A stretch of DNA of 64,000 bases from Corynespora cassiicola (GCA_022059125.1 JAEUWY010000005.1:248001-312000), one strand, 5' to 3'. Counted from the stretch's first letter, positions 1 to 12,348 are shown. A program made the numbers and translations. The notes: generated by a model not told the origin, from the letters alone.

Positions 1-812
1 CTTTACACCAGACTGCCTCATTGACTCGGCAAAGTCGGGACCAATCTCCTTGCGGGCAACACCAATCAAGCGAGCCTCAATCACATCGTCCAATGGATTG
101 GCCAACGGCCCAAGAAGGTTGAAAATGGTCCTCCATCCTAGCTGTTTGCGAATCGAAGCGGCATGACGGGCACCAGGGTGGAAGATGGGAGCGAAAAGGA
201 AAGCATAATTTGTGTTGGAGTAGATCTCGTGGATAGTGCTGGGCGTGATGGCGGTAATCTGGGGTGCTTTGGGAGGCGCGCAAGCCAAAAGATCTGCAGA
301 TCCGGAACGCGAGGTACTCGCACGGTTCCCATGCTTCCCAATCATAAGAAGGGCGCTGGCAAGAATGGACGAAGTGGTGGAAATGTTGAATGTGTTGTGG
401 GAATCGCCTCCGGTTCCAACAATATCACACTGTTGAGTAGGTTAGTATCAAGAGGGAGTGGACCCACTAAAACATGAATCCTACATACCAATCCGCCGTG
501 GTAATCCCCCTCCTTCCTTCCTCTTTCGGCAAGGAGCTTTGACAGGCCCGCGGTATCAATGCCCGTCGCATAGTTGCGCATGGCTTCCGAGCATTTTGAC
601 AGAACGTCAGCCTGGCGATCGCGGTCCGTGAAATGCAGGCACGTCAACAGGGCTCCCGTCTGGACCTCGGACAGACTGTTGGTAAATATCAGAGACAGTG
701 CAGCGGCAATCTCCGCCGCCGTTGGCTTGGTGGCGGGAGACTCGTGCCACAGACGCTTGAGCAGCGGCGTGATGGACGTCTTGCTATCCTCCTCGCTCAC
801 TGTAGTGGCCAT
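1..812 (-). CDS. TRP4: Anthranilate phosphoribosyltransferase, partial (3' end outside window)
   Basis: Transfers phosphoribosyl from PRPP to anthranilate, the second step of tryptophan synthesis, in the cytosol. Exon 1 is 489-812 (108 codons) and exon 2 runs 1-429 and off the left edge; the 59-nt intron 430-488 has a GTATGT donor and a CAACAG acceptor. The join gives CDIVGTGGDSHNTFN, the glycine-rich PRPP-binding loop of the family (GTGGD at about residues 113-117). The N-terminal helical part (LLKRLW, GALLTCLHF) also fits. About 251 residues are visible of roughly 380 expected. It diverges from MAK21, and a perfect CPC1/GCN4 site lies about 225 bp upstream of the start. The family call is firm; the C-terminus is not seen. 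Confidence 0.93.
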
Positions 813-1270
813 CGCGAAGGGTCTTCCGGGTTTTCAGGGTCTGGCCGTCTCGGATAGCGCAGGGCTCACTAGGAGCAGAGCTCTAGCGGGGCAGATGGCG
901 GGATGCACCAATTGCTGTTTTCAGATGAAAAAAGGACGGGCCAATGGATTGTCGACTGTTCCCAGGAGATGTTCCCGGTGAAAACGGAGGCAAGGCAGAG
1001 GAGGACTGGGGGAGGCGGGAGTGAATGGACACGGTTGAGTCACCGGCGGAGGTTTAGGTGAGGTCCCGGCATGGTCCCTCATTCCCCCACTACGCCGATC
1101 CCGGCTAGCCGCACAGGCACACGGCGCCGCAGTTTTTCCGCGCCGACTCACAAATTTCGACGCGCCTCCCAGTCATGCGCGACTTCGACCAACAACGGAG
1201 GGCATGACGAGTCGGAGAACCTTTCTCTGACGTGCCTGACTGTGACGCGACGCGCCCCGAACCATCTCAA
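813..1270. promoter_or_regulatory. Divergent promoter between TRP4 and MAK21
   Basis: This 458-bp stretch separates two genes transcribed away from each other and must hold both promoters. No convincing gene lies in it. The one recognisable element is the TGAGTCA at 1036-1042, listed separately. The half nearest MAK21 is GC-rich, without a clear TATA box. Confidence 0.6.
1036..1042. promoter_or_regulatory. CPC1/GCN4-type site TGAGTCA
   Basis: A perfect TGA(C/G)TCA palindrome about 225 bp upstream of the TRP4 start codon. In fungi this is the binding site of the cross-pathway control activator (CPC1/CpcA/Gcn4), which induces amino acid biosynthesis genes on starvation. Its place in front of a tryptophan gene fits. 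A single 7-mer can occur by chance, so this is inference. Confidence 0.5.
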
Positions 1271-4074
1271 ATGGGCAAGAAGCGGACCCATGCCGAGACC
1301 AAGGATGGCTTCACGAAGCCGCCTCCGGACAAGGACCGGATGAGCGCTGCAAAGCAAAAGGAGAAGAGGAAGAACGGCGAGGACAGGCGCCCCAAGGCCG
1401 CGTTGGTATGTTGACGAGACCCCCGCGACCACGCGCACACGGATGCTGATGCCGCGACAGCTCTTCAAGCCCCAGCCCGAGTGGCACACCGTCGAGCTGC
1501 CAGCGCTTCCCACGGTCGACAACCCAACCATCCCACCCCGTTACATCCTCGACGAGCTGCACAAGTATGGCGATGAGCTTCTGGAGGCCGAGGCAGCCGA
1601 GTACCAGGCTTCGTACCTGTCCAAGGATGCCTCGCACCGCTTCATGTCGACCATCATGTCTTCCGGTACCATGGAGGACAAGGTGTCGGCCTTGACACTG
1701 CTGGTCCAAGAGTCGCCGCTGCACACCACCAAGGCGTTGGAGCAGCTTCTCGGTCTGTCACGGAAGAAGAGCAGGAACGCTGCCATGATGGCCCTCGCCG
1801 CGCTGAAGGATCTGATGGGCCAGGGTGTTCTTCTTCCTCCTGACCGGAAGCTGAGGGCCTTTGCAAGGCAACCCGGCCTGATTTGCGCTCTGCAGGGCAA
1901 GAGTGCGCAATGGCGATATGGCGAGAGGCTGCCGGGCCAGCTCGAGAAGGTGCATCTGATTGCATGGGCATTTGAGGACTGGTTAAAGAAGCAGTACTTT
2001 GAGATGCTCAAGATTCTCGAAGTCTGGTCCAACGACGAGGTCGAGTACTCGCGAAACCGCGCTGTGACGTTTGTGTGGGAGCTCCTGAAGGAGAAGCCCG
2101 AACAGGAGGAAAATTTGCTCCGTCTGCTCATCAACAAGCTCGGAGACAAGGAAAAGAAGGTCGCATCTAGGGCATCGTACCTACTACTTCAACTGCAGAT
2201 CACCCACCCGCTCATGAAAGGCGTCATCATCAACTCGATCGAATCCGACCTGCTGTTCCGGCCGAACCAAAGCGCTCACGCAAGGTACTACGCCATCATC
2301 ACTCTTAACCAGACTGTTTTGAGCGTGCGCGAGCAAGAGGTGGCGAACAAATTGTTGGAAATCTACTTTGGACTTTTCGTTACTCTGCTCAAGAAGGGTA
2401 CCGAGATGGAAAAGGAAGAGAAGAAGATCAACAAGCACGGCCATGTACAAGGAGGCGGCAGCAAACCCGGCAAGATGGCGCGCAGGAAGGCAGAGAAGGC
2501 TGCGACTCAGGCCTTCAAGGCTGAAGATGAGTTGAGAGAGAAGTTGGTTTCCGGAGTCCTCACGGGCGTGAACCGAGCATTCCCGTTTGCGAAGACTGAC
2601 GACGCAAAGTTAGTGCCGTTGTATCCCAACTCAAGAATACTTGCTGACCATGACCAGATTCGAGGAGCAACTTAACACTATTTTCGAAATCACCCACTCT
2701 TCCAATTTCAACACCAGCATCCAGGCTATGACGCTCATTCAGCAAATCTCAGCGACCAAGCATTACTCGACTGATCGTTTCTACCGCACTCTATACGAAT
2801 CTCTTCTGGACCCCCGACTCATTACGACTTCAAAGCATATCATGTATCTCAATCTCCTTTACAAGTCCCTCAAGGCGGACGTCAGCATCAGGCGGGTCAA
2901 GGCGTTTGTGAAGCGTTTACTTCAGATCATCCACTTGCATGAGCCACCCTTCATCTGCGGAGTTCTCTATCTGATCAACGAATTGATCAGCACGTTCCCC
3001 AGCATCAAGACGATGTTGTCTGCGCCCGAGGACAACGCATCGGATAGCGGAGAGGAGCACTATGAAGATGTGCCCGAGGAGGGAGAGCCCGTCAAAGAGG
3101 CGAAATCGTCGTCGCATCCTCATTATGACCCACGGAAGCGTGATCCTGATCATGCGCACGCTGATTTGTCTTGTCTGTGGGAGTTGCTTCCGCTCCAGGC
3201 ACACTATCACCCATCTGTCCACGTTCTCGCATCCAAGATCATCAACCAGGAACCCATCAAGGAGAAGCCTGACCCTACCATCTATACCCTCATGAACTTC
3301 CTCGACAAGTTTTCGTTCCGCAATGCAAAGAGCAAGGCGCAGTCGACGCACGGTTCATCCATCATGCAGCCCATGGCTGGTACATCCAAGGCCGCCGACT
3401 ACCTCATCACCGCTCGCGACGGCGACAAGGCCCACGAGCCTGTCAACTCGGAGCAGTTTTGGCGAAAGAAGTTGGACGATGTGCGTGTGGACGAGGTCTT
3501 CTTCCATACCTACTTCGAGAAGGCTGGCAAGGCGAAGCAGGCCAGCAAGAAGGAGAAGAAGAGCCGCAAGGGCCAAGAAGACGACGACAGCGATGGCTCG
3601 GGCGAGGATGAGATCTGGAAGGCTCTTGTCAAGAGCAGGAAGGACATTGAGGGTGAGGACGAGGATGAAGATGGCTTCAGCGACATGGACATGGACATGG
3701 ACGACTTTAGCGATGATGATGACGCTGATGCCGGACCCGGCATGGACGAAGGGGTGGAGCTGAACCTCGGAAGCGACGATGAAGACGCCGACATGGCCCA
3801 GGCCATTGACGACGGTGATGATGATGATGACAATGAAGACGGCAGCCTAGAAGACTGGGGTCTCGATGATGAGGACGACGTTGCCGGCAGCGACGATGAC
3901 GTGCCCTTGGACATGGACGACGGCACCGACGTCGACGAAGGAGGCGCCGCTTCGTCGTCCAAGAAGGGCGCCGATAAGGACAAACGCAAGAAGAGGAAGC
4001 TCAAGCACCTGCCCACGTTTGCGTCGGCCGACGACTACGCCAAGCTGATTGGCGACGACGACGACAGCAGCTAG
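1271..4074 (+). CDS. MAK21: Ribosome biogenesis protein Mak21/Noc1 (CBF domain)
   Basis: Exports and matures 60S pre-ribosomes in the nucleolus, working with Noc2. Exons are 1271-1405, 1461-2608 and 2658-4074 (899 aa). The introns (55 and 49 nt) have GTATGT/ACAG and GTTAGT/CCAG signals, and both joins keep frame (KAAL-LFKPQPEWH; DDAK-FEEQL). Residues 1-45 are basic (MGKKRTH). An armadillo-like region follows, then the CBF/Mak21 domain at about 428-550 (ITHSSNFNTSIQA, RFYRTLYESLLDPRL). The tail, about 735-875, is a long run of Asp/Glu/Ser and ends with basic patches, as in nucleolar proteins. Length is a little under yeast Mak21 (1025 aa). The start is the first ATG giving the family's usual MGKK end. 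Confidence 0.93.
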
Positions 4075-4898
4075 ACGGGCCGCGAGAGCAAAAACCAGAG
4101 CAAGAGTCAAACCGAAAACAAAGCGAAGGAGGGAAGGAACGATTACAACAATAAAGAAAAGGATGAGAGAAAGAACGCATTCAGGATTTATGGATTACAG
4201 GGCATAGGGGACAGGCGTTGCGGCATTGCGTCCATCACCACCATTCAATGGACTGGCGGCCTGTAGTTTCTATTAGAAAAGAAGCGCCAGGCATCCTTTC
4301 CCATCTCACCCTCTCTCTCCCTCTCTCTCTCTCTCTCTTCCCCCACACTCATATGGCATGAGCCGGCCCATCCGGCGTCCCTGTTTCGTGTAGATAGATA
4401 TCCCTTTTACCTGCCCTTTTTCATCTTCTCATATTTCTGTCATCTTCTGTAATGGGTGTTTTGGTCGTTGCCGCCGTCACGCGCGGCGCGTGTAGAACAT
4501 TGATGCGTAGATGTGCAAATGCCTTGTGTTTGAAACCTATCCGTGATACCTTCTGAAGGGAAAGAAAATTTCAAATATCACTTTTTGACAGTTTGCCTTT
4601 GCCTTCCTTTGCTCCCCTAACCGGTAGAAAGTAAAGGAAAAGACGCATGAAGAGAAAACGCCAGTAGTGGTAGTCCTATGATATCCTCCTAGCACGAACC
4701 GTATCATGTCCAACTCCTTGAATCCATTAAAGACTATTGTTTGTCTCGTCAGCAGCTTCTAGCATATGCCTGCCTAACCACCCATTGATTCCTACACCCA
4801 TCATTCATGCATCCCCGAACAAGGCCAGAGTCGCGTGAATCAGCTCGTATTGTACGGCCATGACCCCGTTCTGTTCTTGGATCCGCGCATCTAAACGA
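4075..4898. other. Intergenic, convergent 3' ends, with a CT microsatellite
   Basis: This 824-bp stretch lies between the 3' ends of MAK21 and the minus-strand 2EXR-like gene, so it should hold both terminators. A (CT)n run with small breaks occupies about 4311-4338. I see no coding potential or RNA gene. Confidence 0.6.
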
Positions 4899-6228
4899 TC
4901 AGATCAGCCCCATATCATACAGAAAGTCCTCCACCTCTGGATTGTCAAGGTCGAAATCGCTGTCGTAGCCGCCAAACCCACCGCTGCCGAAATAGGGATG
5001 ATGGCCAAAGGCAAAGTCAAAGTCGTCCTCCTCTTCGAAGTCGTCGTCAATGTCTTCGTCGCCATCGGATGAGTAGTCGTCTGGAGCGGTGGGATCGTAA
5101 TCCTCGTCGTCTTCGAACTGGTAGTCGCGGTGGTGGTCGATGATGTCTTCTTCGCGCTACAAAGGAAAAAAAAAACGTGTCAGGTTAACATGTATGGGAA
5201 CAGAGTTGGGTGAGGGTGAGGGTGAGGAGACGGAACCGGGAATGGAGTTGGGGAGAACAAGTGCGAAATCGTGCACTTACCTCTGTCAGGTAGGCAATCA
5301 TCTCTTGCCTCCACTCCTCGGGATCGGAAATGAAGTAGTCATTCAAGTTCTTTTGGACAGAGTGATTGTGATGAATGCATGTATGCATGCGGCCGGCAGC
5401 TTCGTATGCAAAGTCAACGTCTACGATGGCATTGCTACGCCTGAACTCAATGTAGATGGGCTTGATGATACTGAGCATCTCATCAAGGACTTTGAGGCGG
5501 ATGTAGCGCATGGTGAGGTGAATGCGCAGTTTGAAGCCAGATTTGTTGGGAATCTGGAGGAGGTAGTCGAAGTCTTCTTTCAAACACGAGGTCAAGTATG
5601 GCTTCTCGTCGCCATAGTCGCGCAGGGAGTAGTCTAGGTGCAGTTCAATGTTCATTTCGCGGGCCATGGTCAGGGGTACAAAGCCAATGTGGAAGATGTC
5701 CTGAGTGAGCACCGGTTTGATCTTGCCGGCCCTTATAGCCGTCAGGAACTTTGCGGGGTGGGCCTTGTACAAGGCTTCCGCAGCCTCCTGGGCGATCTCG
5801 AGCCCCACGTAGGCAGGGTCAAGCATGGGCACTCCCTTGATGTAGCGCAGACACTGGCACGGGCGTTCCGAGCACGGCAACTGATTGATGAAGCCGTCGA
5901 ATTGGGACGTGAAGGAGTAAGTCGGATTGTCCCAGAGCTGATGGTAGACCATGTCGCGGATCTCGCGGGGTAGCATGTCGCGCATCTGCGAGACGAGCTG
6001 CATGGTGGCGGACTGGGCGTAGGGCACAATGGCCTCTTCGGCGGGCCCGCTCATGAAGGCATCTCGCTCCCGGATCAACTTGGCCCTCTTCTTTTGCAAT
6101 TGATTGATCTTGGTCTCGTATTTCCCGATACGTGTGTGGAAATCAAGCTGCTTGCGTTTGGCCGCGCGGAGACGCTCGTGGGACACATCGACATTGCGGT
6201 CGACGCTAGCCGATCGCTCCCGCTTCAT
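4899..6228 (-). CDS. 2EXR/F-box-like protein with acidic tail, function unknown
   Basis: Exons are 5281-6228 and 4899-5156 (401 aa). The 124-nt intron runs from GTAAGTGC to TTTGTAG and joins AYLTE to REEDII. Residues about 15-57 are Lys/Arg-rich and predicted coiled coil. Residues 86-95, LPREIRDMVY, open the short fold common in expanded fungal families annotated 2EXR, which resembles an F-box start. The last 85 residues are strongly acidic with Gly/Phe (DFEEEDDFDFAF). The start chosen is MKRERSAS; an upstream in-frame ATG exists in the same open frame but adds low-complexity sequence. No enzymatic motif is visible. Function is unknown; a second member of the family lies at 25778-26624. Confidence 0.75.
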
Positions 6229-6603
6229 GATAACGGACGTGTTGGCTGTGTTGAGCGTGGTGTGGGGTGTTATTGGGGGGGGAGGTGGGTGAGGGACGGT
6301 TTGGGAAAGGTGCCTGGGTGGCTTTGGTGGGCAAGACGCGACCTTACGCGATGACGACGAACGACGCACGGACCTTATGCATCCGGGGGGCCGCCAGCAG
6401 GCTTATCTTATCCGGCCATCACCACTGGGCGTTTTTTGTATTCCATGATTCCAAGGTTCCGGCTTTAATTCCGTACGCACTCGCGTGAGGCAAAGGTCAA
6501 GGATTGAATTCTTCTCTGATACACTAACATAGCCGGCTCTTGAGTGGCACGAAGCCACGGAGAGTCCAACAGCCTACGTGGCATTACCTTCCAGCGCCTA
6601 ACC
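6229..6603. other. Short intergenic stretch
   Basis: These 375 bp hold the 5' flank of the 2EXR-like gene and the 3' flank of the dienelactone hydrolase gene. A G-rich run at about 6270-6290 lies just upstream of the 2EXR-like start. No gene is seen. Confidence 0.5.
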
Positions 6604-7564
6604 CTAGAGCCACGACTCGAACCACTTGAGGGCCTGGATGTACGACGACTGCTTAGCATACTTCTGCCTCGGGATGTTTGCATTGACCCTGATGGCGAAT
6701 CCATGAGGGGCTCCTGCGTATAGCGTCTGCTCGTACGTCACGTTGTTGCCAGTGAGAAGCTCCTCGGCCTCGTGGCGGTGCGTAAGGTTGTATGCGTTGT
6801 CGAGTTCTAATGCAGCGTCAGTTGATTCGTCTCATGGAAGAGGGACAGCATCACTCACCGCCAGCCGCAATGCTAATGGGGTTCACAATGGCAGCAATCT
6901 CCTCATTGGAGAGCACGCTCGGGTGCGCAATGAAGCCGGTGTCGATACCCCTGCCCTCGGCCAAGAAGCGGGAAACATATCTTCCTCCGAAGCAATATCC
7001 GAGCGCTCCGATCTTTTCCACTCCCAGGTCGCTGCGCAAGTAGTCGATGGTCGTCTCAATGATGGGCTCGACGTGCTGGGGCTGGTGGTTGGGGAACCAT
7101 CCAGTCAGGTTCAGCTGGCCTTCAGGTATATCGCCAGGAATCGCGTCACCGTTGAAGATGTCAGGCAGGAGCACCAGGTAGCCTGCACGAGCGAATGAAT
7201 CCGCGAGCCTGCACGTCAATTTAGCTTCCGCGCGGCTCCGTCTGTTACGCAGTCTTACAGCTTGTTCTCGAGGAGCGGGAGTCCAAAGATGTCAGACACA
7301 AAGAGGATCGCCTTGCTGTTGTTCGTTTGCGCGTTGCGGCTAGGGTACGCATGGTAGATTTCGACTTTTGAATGTTAGCACGCACCGCTCACAACAATGG
7401 ACGGTTCCCAGAACCGACTCACTTCCGCTGACGTTCTTGATCTCGCCCTTGGGCTGGCCTTGGCTGGTCACAGCAGGGAATTGATATGGAGAGTCCTTCC
7501 ACGCAGATGCGAGGGTGAGTCCGGCAAGCGCAACGGCGCAGGTGCGAGCAAACTTCATGGCCAT
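6604..7564 (-). CDS. Secreted dienelactone hydrolase family protein
   Basis: Alpha/beta-hydrolase of the dienelactone hydrolase family, which opens lactone or ester bonds with a cysteine nucleophile. Exons are 7423-7564, 7259-7364, 6859-7208 and 6604-6806 (266 aa); the introns of 58, 50 and 51 nt all have clean GT-AG ends and every join keeps frame. Residues 1-21 form a signal peptide (MAMKFARTCAVALAGL, cut after ASA), so the enzyme should be secreted. The nucleophile motif GYCFGG puts Cys at about 155, Asp at about 202 (GELDNAYN) and His at about 234 (APHGF), the usual C-D-H triad. A TATA-like TATAAAT lies about 55 bp upstream. Substrate is unknown. Confidence 0.87.
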
Positions 7565-9788
7565 TGTGATCTGGTTCGATGCAAGAGAGAGATGGCGGCT
7601 AAAGCTGGCGGTACGTACATATTTATATCTTGCTTAGTGACCGGCCGATCGCTGGGGCTGATAGCCATGATAAATCAGCTTCTCGTCACCCTAGCTCTCC
7701 CCGGCAAGGCATGTACGGCCCTGAAATTTAGTTTCACATACACTGCGGGGTCGGCCTTCCCATTTCCTCCACGTTGAATCGGCCCGCCTTTCCATTCGCG
7801 GAATAGCCTGTGGTGATGCAATCATCCAGCCCTGGAGCCCGGGAGCCTCGATTCTCATCTGCCTTTTTTTCTTTTGCCCAGTCGGCCCTTCCCTGGTCCC
7901 TGCATCTGGCGGAATAACTCCATGGAATCGTGCCATATTGCTGTTTGTAAGCAAGGGGACAAACAAGATTGGGCATGTCGTCGCCTACCATCGCCGTTGC
8001 CATGTTTCCCCGTCGTACATTTACCGTCTCTTGCCCGAACATTCCCTGTCCTTCACATTGGTTGAGTCCTCCGGACAGAAAGGCAATTCTCTCGGAGACT
8101 GTCTGTGCTCGCTCCCATGTCGGGCGCTGACAGCGCCATGGTCGCTGCATGGCATGATGCATTTTGTGGTATCATGGCCTCGAGGCGGACTTGGTTGAAT
8201 ATGTCCGCATGTGGCCCCGCCATAGTATTCGCGCAGTCTACGCGTACGTGCACAGCCCCATCTGCTTTCCATGACTGCCGGCTCGAAGACTGCCCGTCGG
8301 CCCTGTACAACCTCCGACCTGGTTTAGTGGACTACTCTGTCGACAATAGAGCATACCATCTGTAGCATGTTGATGACACCATGTCGTCAATCATAGCAAC
8401 GAGCATCTTGGCAATCATCAATCAGCCGGTTCTCTCAAGTATACGCAAGAGGCTAACAAAAGATTCTTGGTCGGTTTTCTATTTTTTTTCGTTTTAAAAA
8501 ATTCAATTCTGTGGCTCAGGTACAGCCCAACACGTCCGCGCACGTTATTTGGAACCGACTACCTAATGGCCTCCACGTTATGCTAGATTGCAGATCTGTC
8601 ATACACCTGCAGCCTTGGCAGGGGACAGCCATGAAGTCACGGCTCGACAAAAATGGTACAAAACTAGCTAGCCGACGACTGAACGCTCGGCGTTGCATAT
8701 ATGCCGTGACACCGACGATTGGTGGAGACAGTCTCTCTCAGGTCTACCATCTTAATTTTCTTGTACTCCTCTCGAAGGGGGAAGCACGCCACAAATAAAG
8801 TACACAGATACATTTTGCAGGTGCACAAAAATCTTCTACCTTACGCCTGCTTCTGAGGTCTCAGCCATCTTTGGGGTTGGGGTTCGGCTTTCCGAGCTTC
8901 GCAACCATATTGCGTGGTTCAGATAGACGATTTGCACGGATATGGTACGGAAAAATCGTCCTAACTTGGCACTCATTGAAATAGTATTCTCGTCCTGACT
9001 TGATAATTGTTTCATCTCATGAATACTTGACTGTCTGGGTCGGACGAGCCGACATGTTCCTTCATAATGGGTTTCGTAAAGGACAGAGCAAAGAGTTGGT
9101 TTGTGCCAAAGAGTATCTGATCGAGACGAAATCAGCTATAAGAGTTACGGTGGAAAGGCTAATACTTTGTCCTGGAAGCTGGATTGTTCACCGCGCTGTG
9201 AAAGTCAATCCGCTCTGTGTTCATCGTTAGCTTGATTCTCGCCCGAAACTCCAGTTGTGTTCTCAGGGCCAGCGGCGTGCCGCACCTAGCAATTATGAAG
9301 TGGTTTGCGAGATACCGTGTCTTTTATGTAAAAGCACAATCTCGAGCCGACTCTGTGATGTACAAACTTTGGTCTGAAAATGTATCTTGTTTAGCAGGTC
9401 AAAAGGACATCGACTTATCATTGCAATCATCATGTCACACTTTAGATCCTCATTATGAGCGGTTCATGTGGATGTTTGATTAAAATTTTGCAATCCAAAT
9501 CTGTCAACTAAGATCCTCGTTTCTCTAACTTTATTTTAGTTACAATCGCGGATAATACGACCTAAACCGTCGCAGATGGCTCGCCTTGTTTTGCTTAGAT
9601 AATCTTCTTGGCTTCTTACATCCTGAATCGTCTTGAACTCGGACCGTCAAATTCCAGCTCGCCATCTCACAGCGCACCCCATCAGTTCCATATTTCTCCC
9701 TAATATCTTTACCAGCACAAAAAATATCTTTGAGCCCTGTGAGTTGTATGAGCTCTTTATCTGCGTCCCAGCCTCCAGAGCATTTAAC
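7565..9788. other. Gene-poor intergenic region
   Basis: About 2.2 kb in which I find no open frame with recognisable protein signals on either strand; the longest frames (under about 145 codons) lack family motifs and splice logic. No tRNA-like B box was found. The stretch near 8475-8505 is T- then A-rich. It separates the housekeeping genes on the left from the regulator/transporter genes on the right. Confidence 0.55.
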
Positions 9789-11117
9789 ATGCTTCGACGC
9801 AGTCATAGAAAATCAAAGGCTGGATGTCTAGAATGGTCAGCAATAGAGTAAAATTTTATTTTTGGATTGACCATGTATCTGACATTTTATAACAGCAAGC
9901 GACGCCATATCAAGGTAACGAGTCCAATAATGCACCTGTTTCCAAGGCTGACAGCAACTGTTCTCACTCGTCAGTGTGATGAGACTCGACCTATGTGTCG
10001 TCTGTGCGTTACATCAGAGAAGATTTGTAGCTATTCTTCTGAAGTCACGGGAGAAGGGACCTCGAGATCGGATCCATCTATTTCTATGCCTGCAACAGAC
10101 ATTTGCAATGGCGATCAACCAGGCCCTATGTTGTTACCTGATGTTGCCAAGCACCTCTCCACTGATGAACTCAAGCACACAACGCTTGATGGAATTCAAA
10201 TTGAAGAAACCGGAGATTGTATCAACTTCCATCATATGGAACTAATTATTCACTTGACTTTGAATGAAGAGATATTCAACCTGGGCGACAAGATCTCCAA
10301 CTATCCGCACGACTTGTCCTTTGGTCTCAACATGGGGCTAGAGTTTCCTTACCTACTTTATCAGATGCTCGCATTTTCCGCACGCCACCTAGCATGCTTG
10401 CGCCCAGAACGTTCCGTCACATACCAAAACCAAGCCGTCGCGCTCCAAACTCGGGCCGTCTCTCTCTTCAATACCTCTGGGATGGAGATCGACAAGTCAA
10501 ACTGCGTGCCTGTCATGCTATTTTCCACGATACTAGGCCACCATATCCTGGCCGATGTGCTTTCAAAGCGAGACCCCCGCAATAAAGCGTCGTTCATTGA
10601 CCAACTTACTCAATGCCTGAAGATTCAGAGAGGCATATACACCATTTTTCATTCCGCCTTGCCGATACTGATGGAATCGGAGCTGCGACCAATTTTATCG
10701 TCAAGCCTAAAGTTCACTTCACGTCAGCCACAAGGGAATCACTGCGACCGTCTCAAGCAATTGTTGGACTGCGCCGATGGACTGAATGAAGAGGAAAAAG
10801 AAGCATGTCGGCTAGCAACCAGATATCTTCAAGTCGGATTTGATGCCATATTATCCGAGGAGGACGAGGAAGATGTGAATCGGTACCACATGATCTATTC
10901 GTGGACGATGCTAGTACCTCCCACATACACGGATCTCTTAACGGCCAGGCGCCCCGAGGCTTTGGGGATCCTGGGGTACTATTCGTTACTATTGCACTAT
11001 GGGAGGGGACTGTGGCAGGTTAAGGATGCTGGAAAGTACATGATGCACGCCATTGTGGAGACTCTAGATTTAGCTTGGCATCGTTGGATTGAGTACCCTC
11101 GAACAAGGATAGAGTGA
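9789..11117 (+). CDS. Zn2Cys6 transcription factor, UPC2/ECM22-like
   Basis: Fungal zinc-cluster regulator, nuclear. Exons are 9789-9835, 9896-9914 and 9975-11117 (402 aa); both introns are 60 nt. The first two exons are needed to build the zinc cluster: cysteines at 13, 16, 23, 30, 33 and 40 (CLECKRRHIKC, then CDETRPMCRLC), spacing C2C6C6C2C6C. Residues 1-12 (MLRRSHRKSKAG) are the usual basic lead of this subfamily. The rest resembles the UPC2-type fungal-specific domain (LAFSARHLACLRPERS and the VMLFSTILGHHIL region). The middle exon is only 19 nt. Its target is unknown; the next gene is a siderophore transporter 1.2 kb downstream on the same strand, but co-regulation is only a guess. Confidence 0.83.
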
Positions 11118-12348
11118 ATAGTATAGAAGTGTACCTAGTCTTTCTTAAAGAACTGCATAGCAAATACCAATCCTAGATTTTTATCTAATAGAAGCACTGT
11201 ATTCACCAAAGACTGCAATACCGTATCTTCTGTGTCCAAAAGAAAACTGCTCTTTGAATTTTGGTGTCAAAAAACCCTAATCCTACGCATTTTACCTACG
11301 CAATGGTCTCTGCACCCACAGTATGAAGTGCTTATTTTCCATATTCATCTTTTTAATCTTTGTACACCTATCGCGAACTGGAGATGGTTTTCTGCTTATG
11401 AGTCCAGAGAATGTTGTTTCTGTTAACCTTCGTACGGCGAATGGGCCTCATCGCATCACACCATCTCATCCGATTTTCGGAGAAGATCATCTTATCAGAT
11501 CCTTGGCCAGAACGCGATACGCTTGGCATGCATATAACCCTTTTCACTTGGCTGTCTAGCTTGCTTAATGCTTGGTGATTTCTCGGGATGGGTTACAAGC
11601 TAGGCATGGTATGTTCCTCGGTTCGCAGTAGTCGGAAGGATTGTGTTGACTGTCAGGCTAGATGGATCGATAAGATATGCCGAGCAGCCGGGTCAATGAA
11701 CCCCGCAGGACGAATCTCCACTTTCCGCGGAAAATTGAACCTATGCCATGGACGATTTCCTCGTCTTTGTGCCTTGATTTTTTAGGAAAACCCAAAAATA
11801 TGGTACTGGGATAATAGCCACAGTGGTGTAGAGCGAGAGGGTCCAGTCAAATCCATAAACTGAGCCATATATTGACTTTATTTCTTGATAAAGCTTGAGG
11901 AGGCTGTTAAGATCAATCAAAAAGACGATAGGATAAATAATTGTCGCAACTCATTCGTCAATCAAAGTCACAAAAGCCTTACTCACAATAGCCTTAGTCC
12001 AATCTGTCCCTCGGGATCAATAGGGCTTTTGAACCCTATCAGCTGCACGGGAGCACACAGCGGCCCTCTGAAAGTCGAGAGACTTGGATCGATCAGATTA
12101 GATACGCCGAGCCGGCTGCAAAATTTATTGCTAAGCTTTTAGGCCACCACTAAGCTAGACGCATATGAAGCTAGTGTACATTATCATAGGGGCACAGACC
12201 ACTATCTTCCGCGGATCAGCAGAGTTCACAAGGTGCGGAGTTTCCTATTTAAATGGTGGAATCCTCACAGATTTTTTAAGTGAGACTTGTGTTCTGTGTT
12301 TCTCCGACTTTTGGTTAGAATTCCCTTGTTGCAGCATTCATCTGAGAA
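11118..12348. other. Intergenic; upstream region of the siderophore transporter
   Basis: This 1.2-kb stretch has no credible coding frame. It contains several GATA cores, including the near-perfect iron-GATA motif listed at 11492-11500 and a one-mismatch copy, ATCAGATTA, at 12092-12100. Two short related segments (near 11660-11700 and 12085-12120) share a GATCGAT...GATA.GCCGAGC pattern. Confidence 0.5.
11492..11500 (-). promoter_or_regulatory. Candidate iron-responsive GATA site (ATCTGATAA)
   Basis: The minus strand reads ATCTGATAA, matching the ATCWGATAA site used by fungal iron repressors of the SreA/Urbs1/Fep1 GATA family. It lies about 850 bp upstream of the siderophore transporter start, further out than is usual for a dominant site. 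The motif match is seen; the role is inference. Confidence 0.4.
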
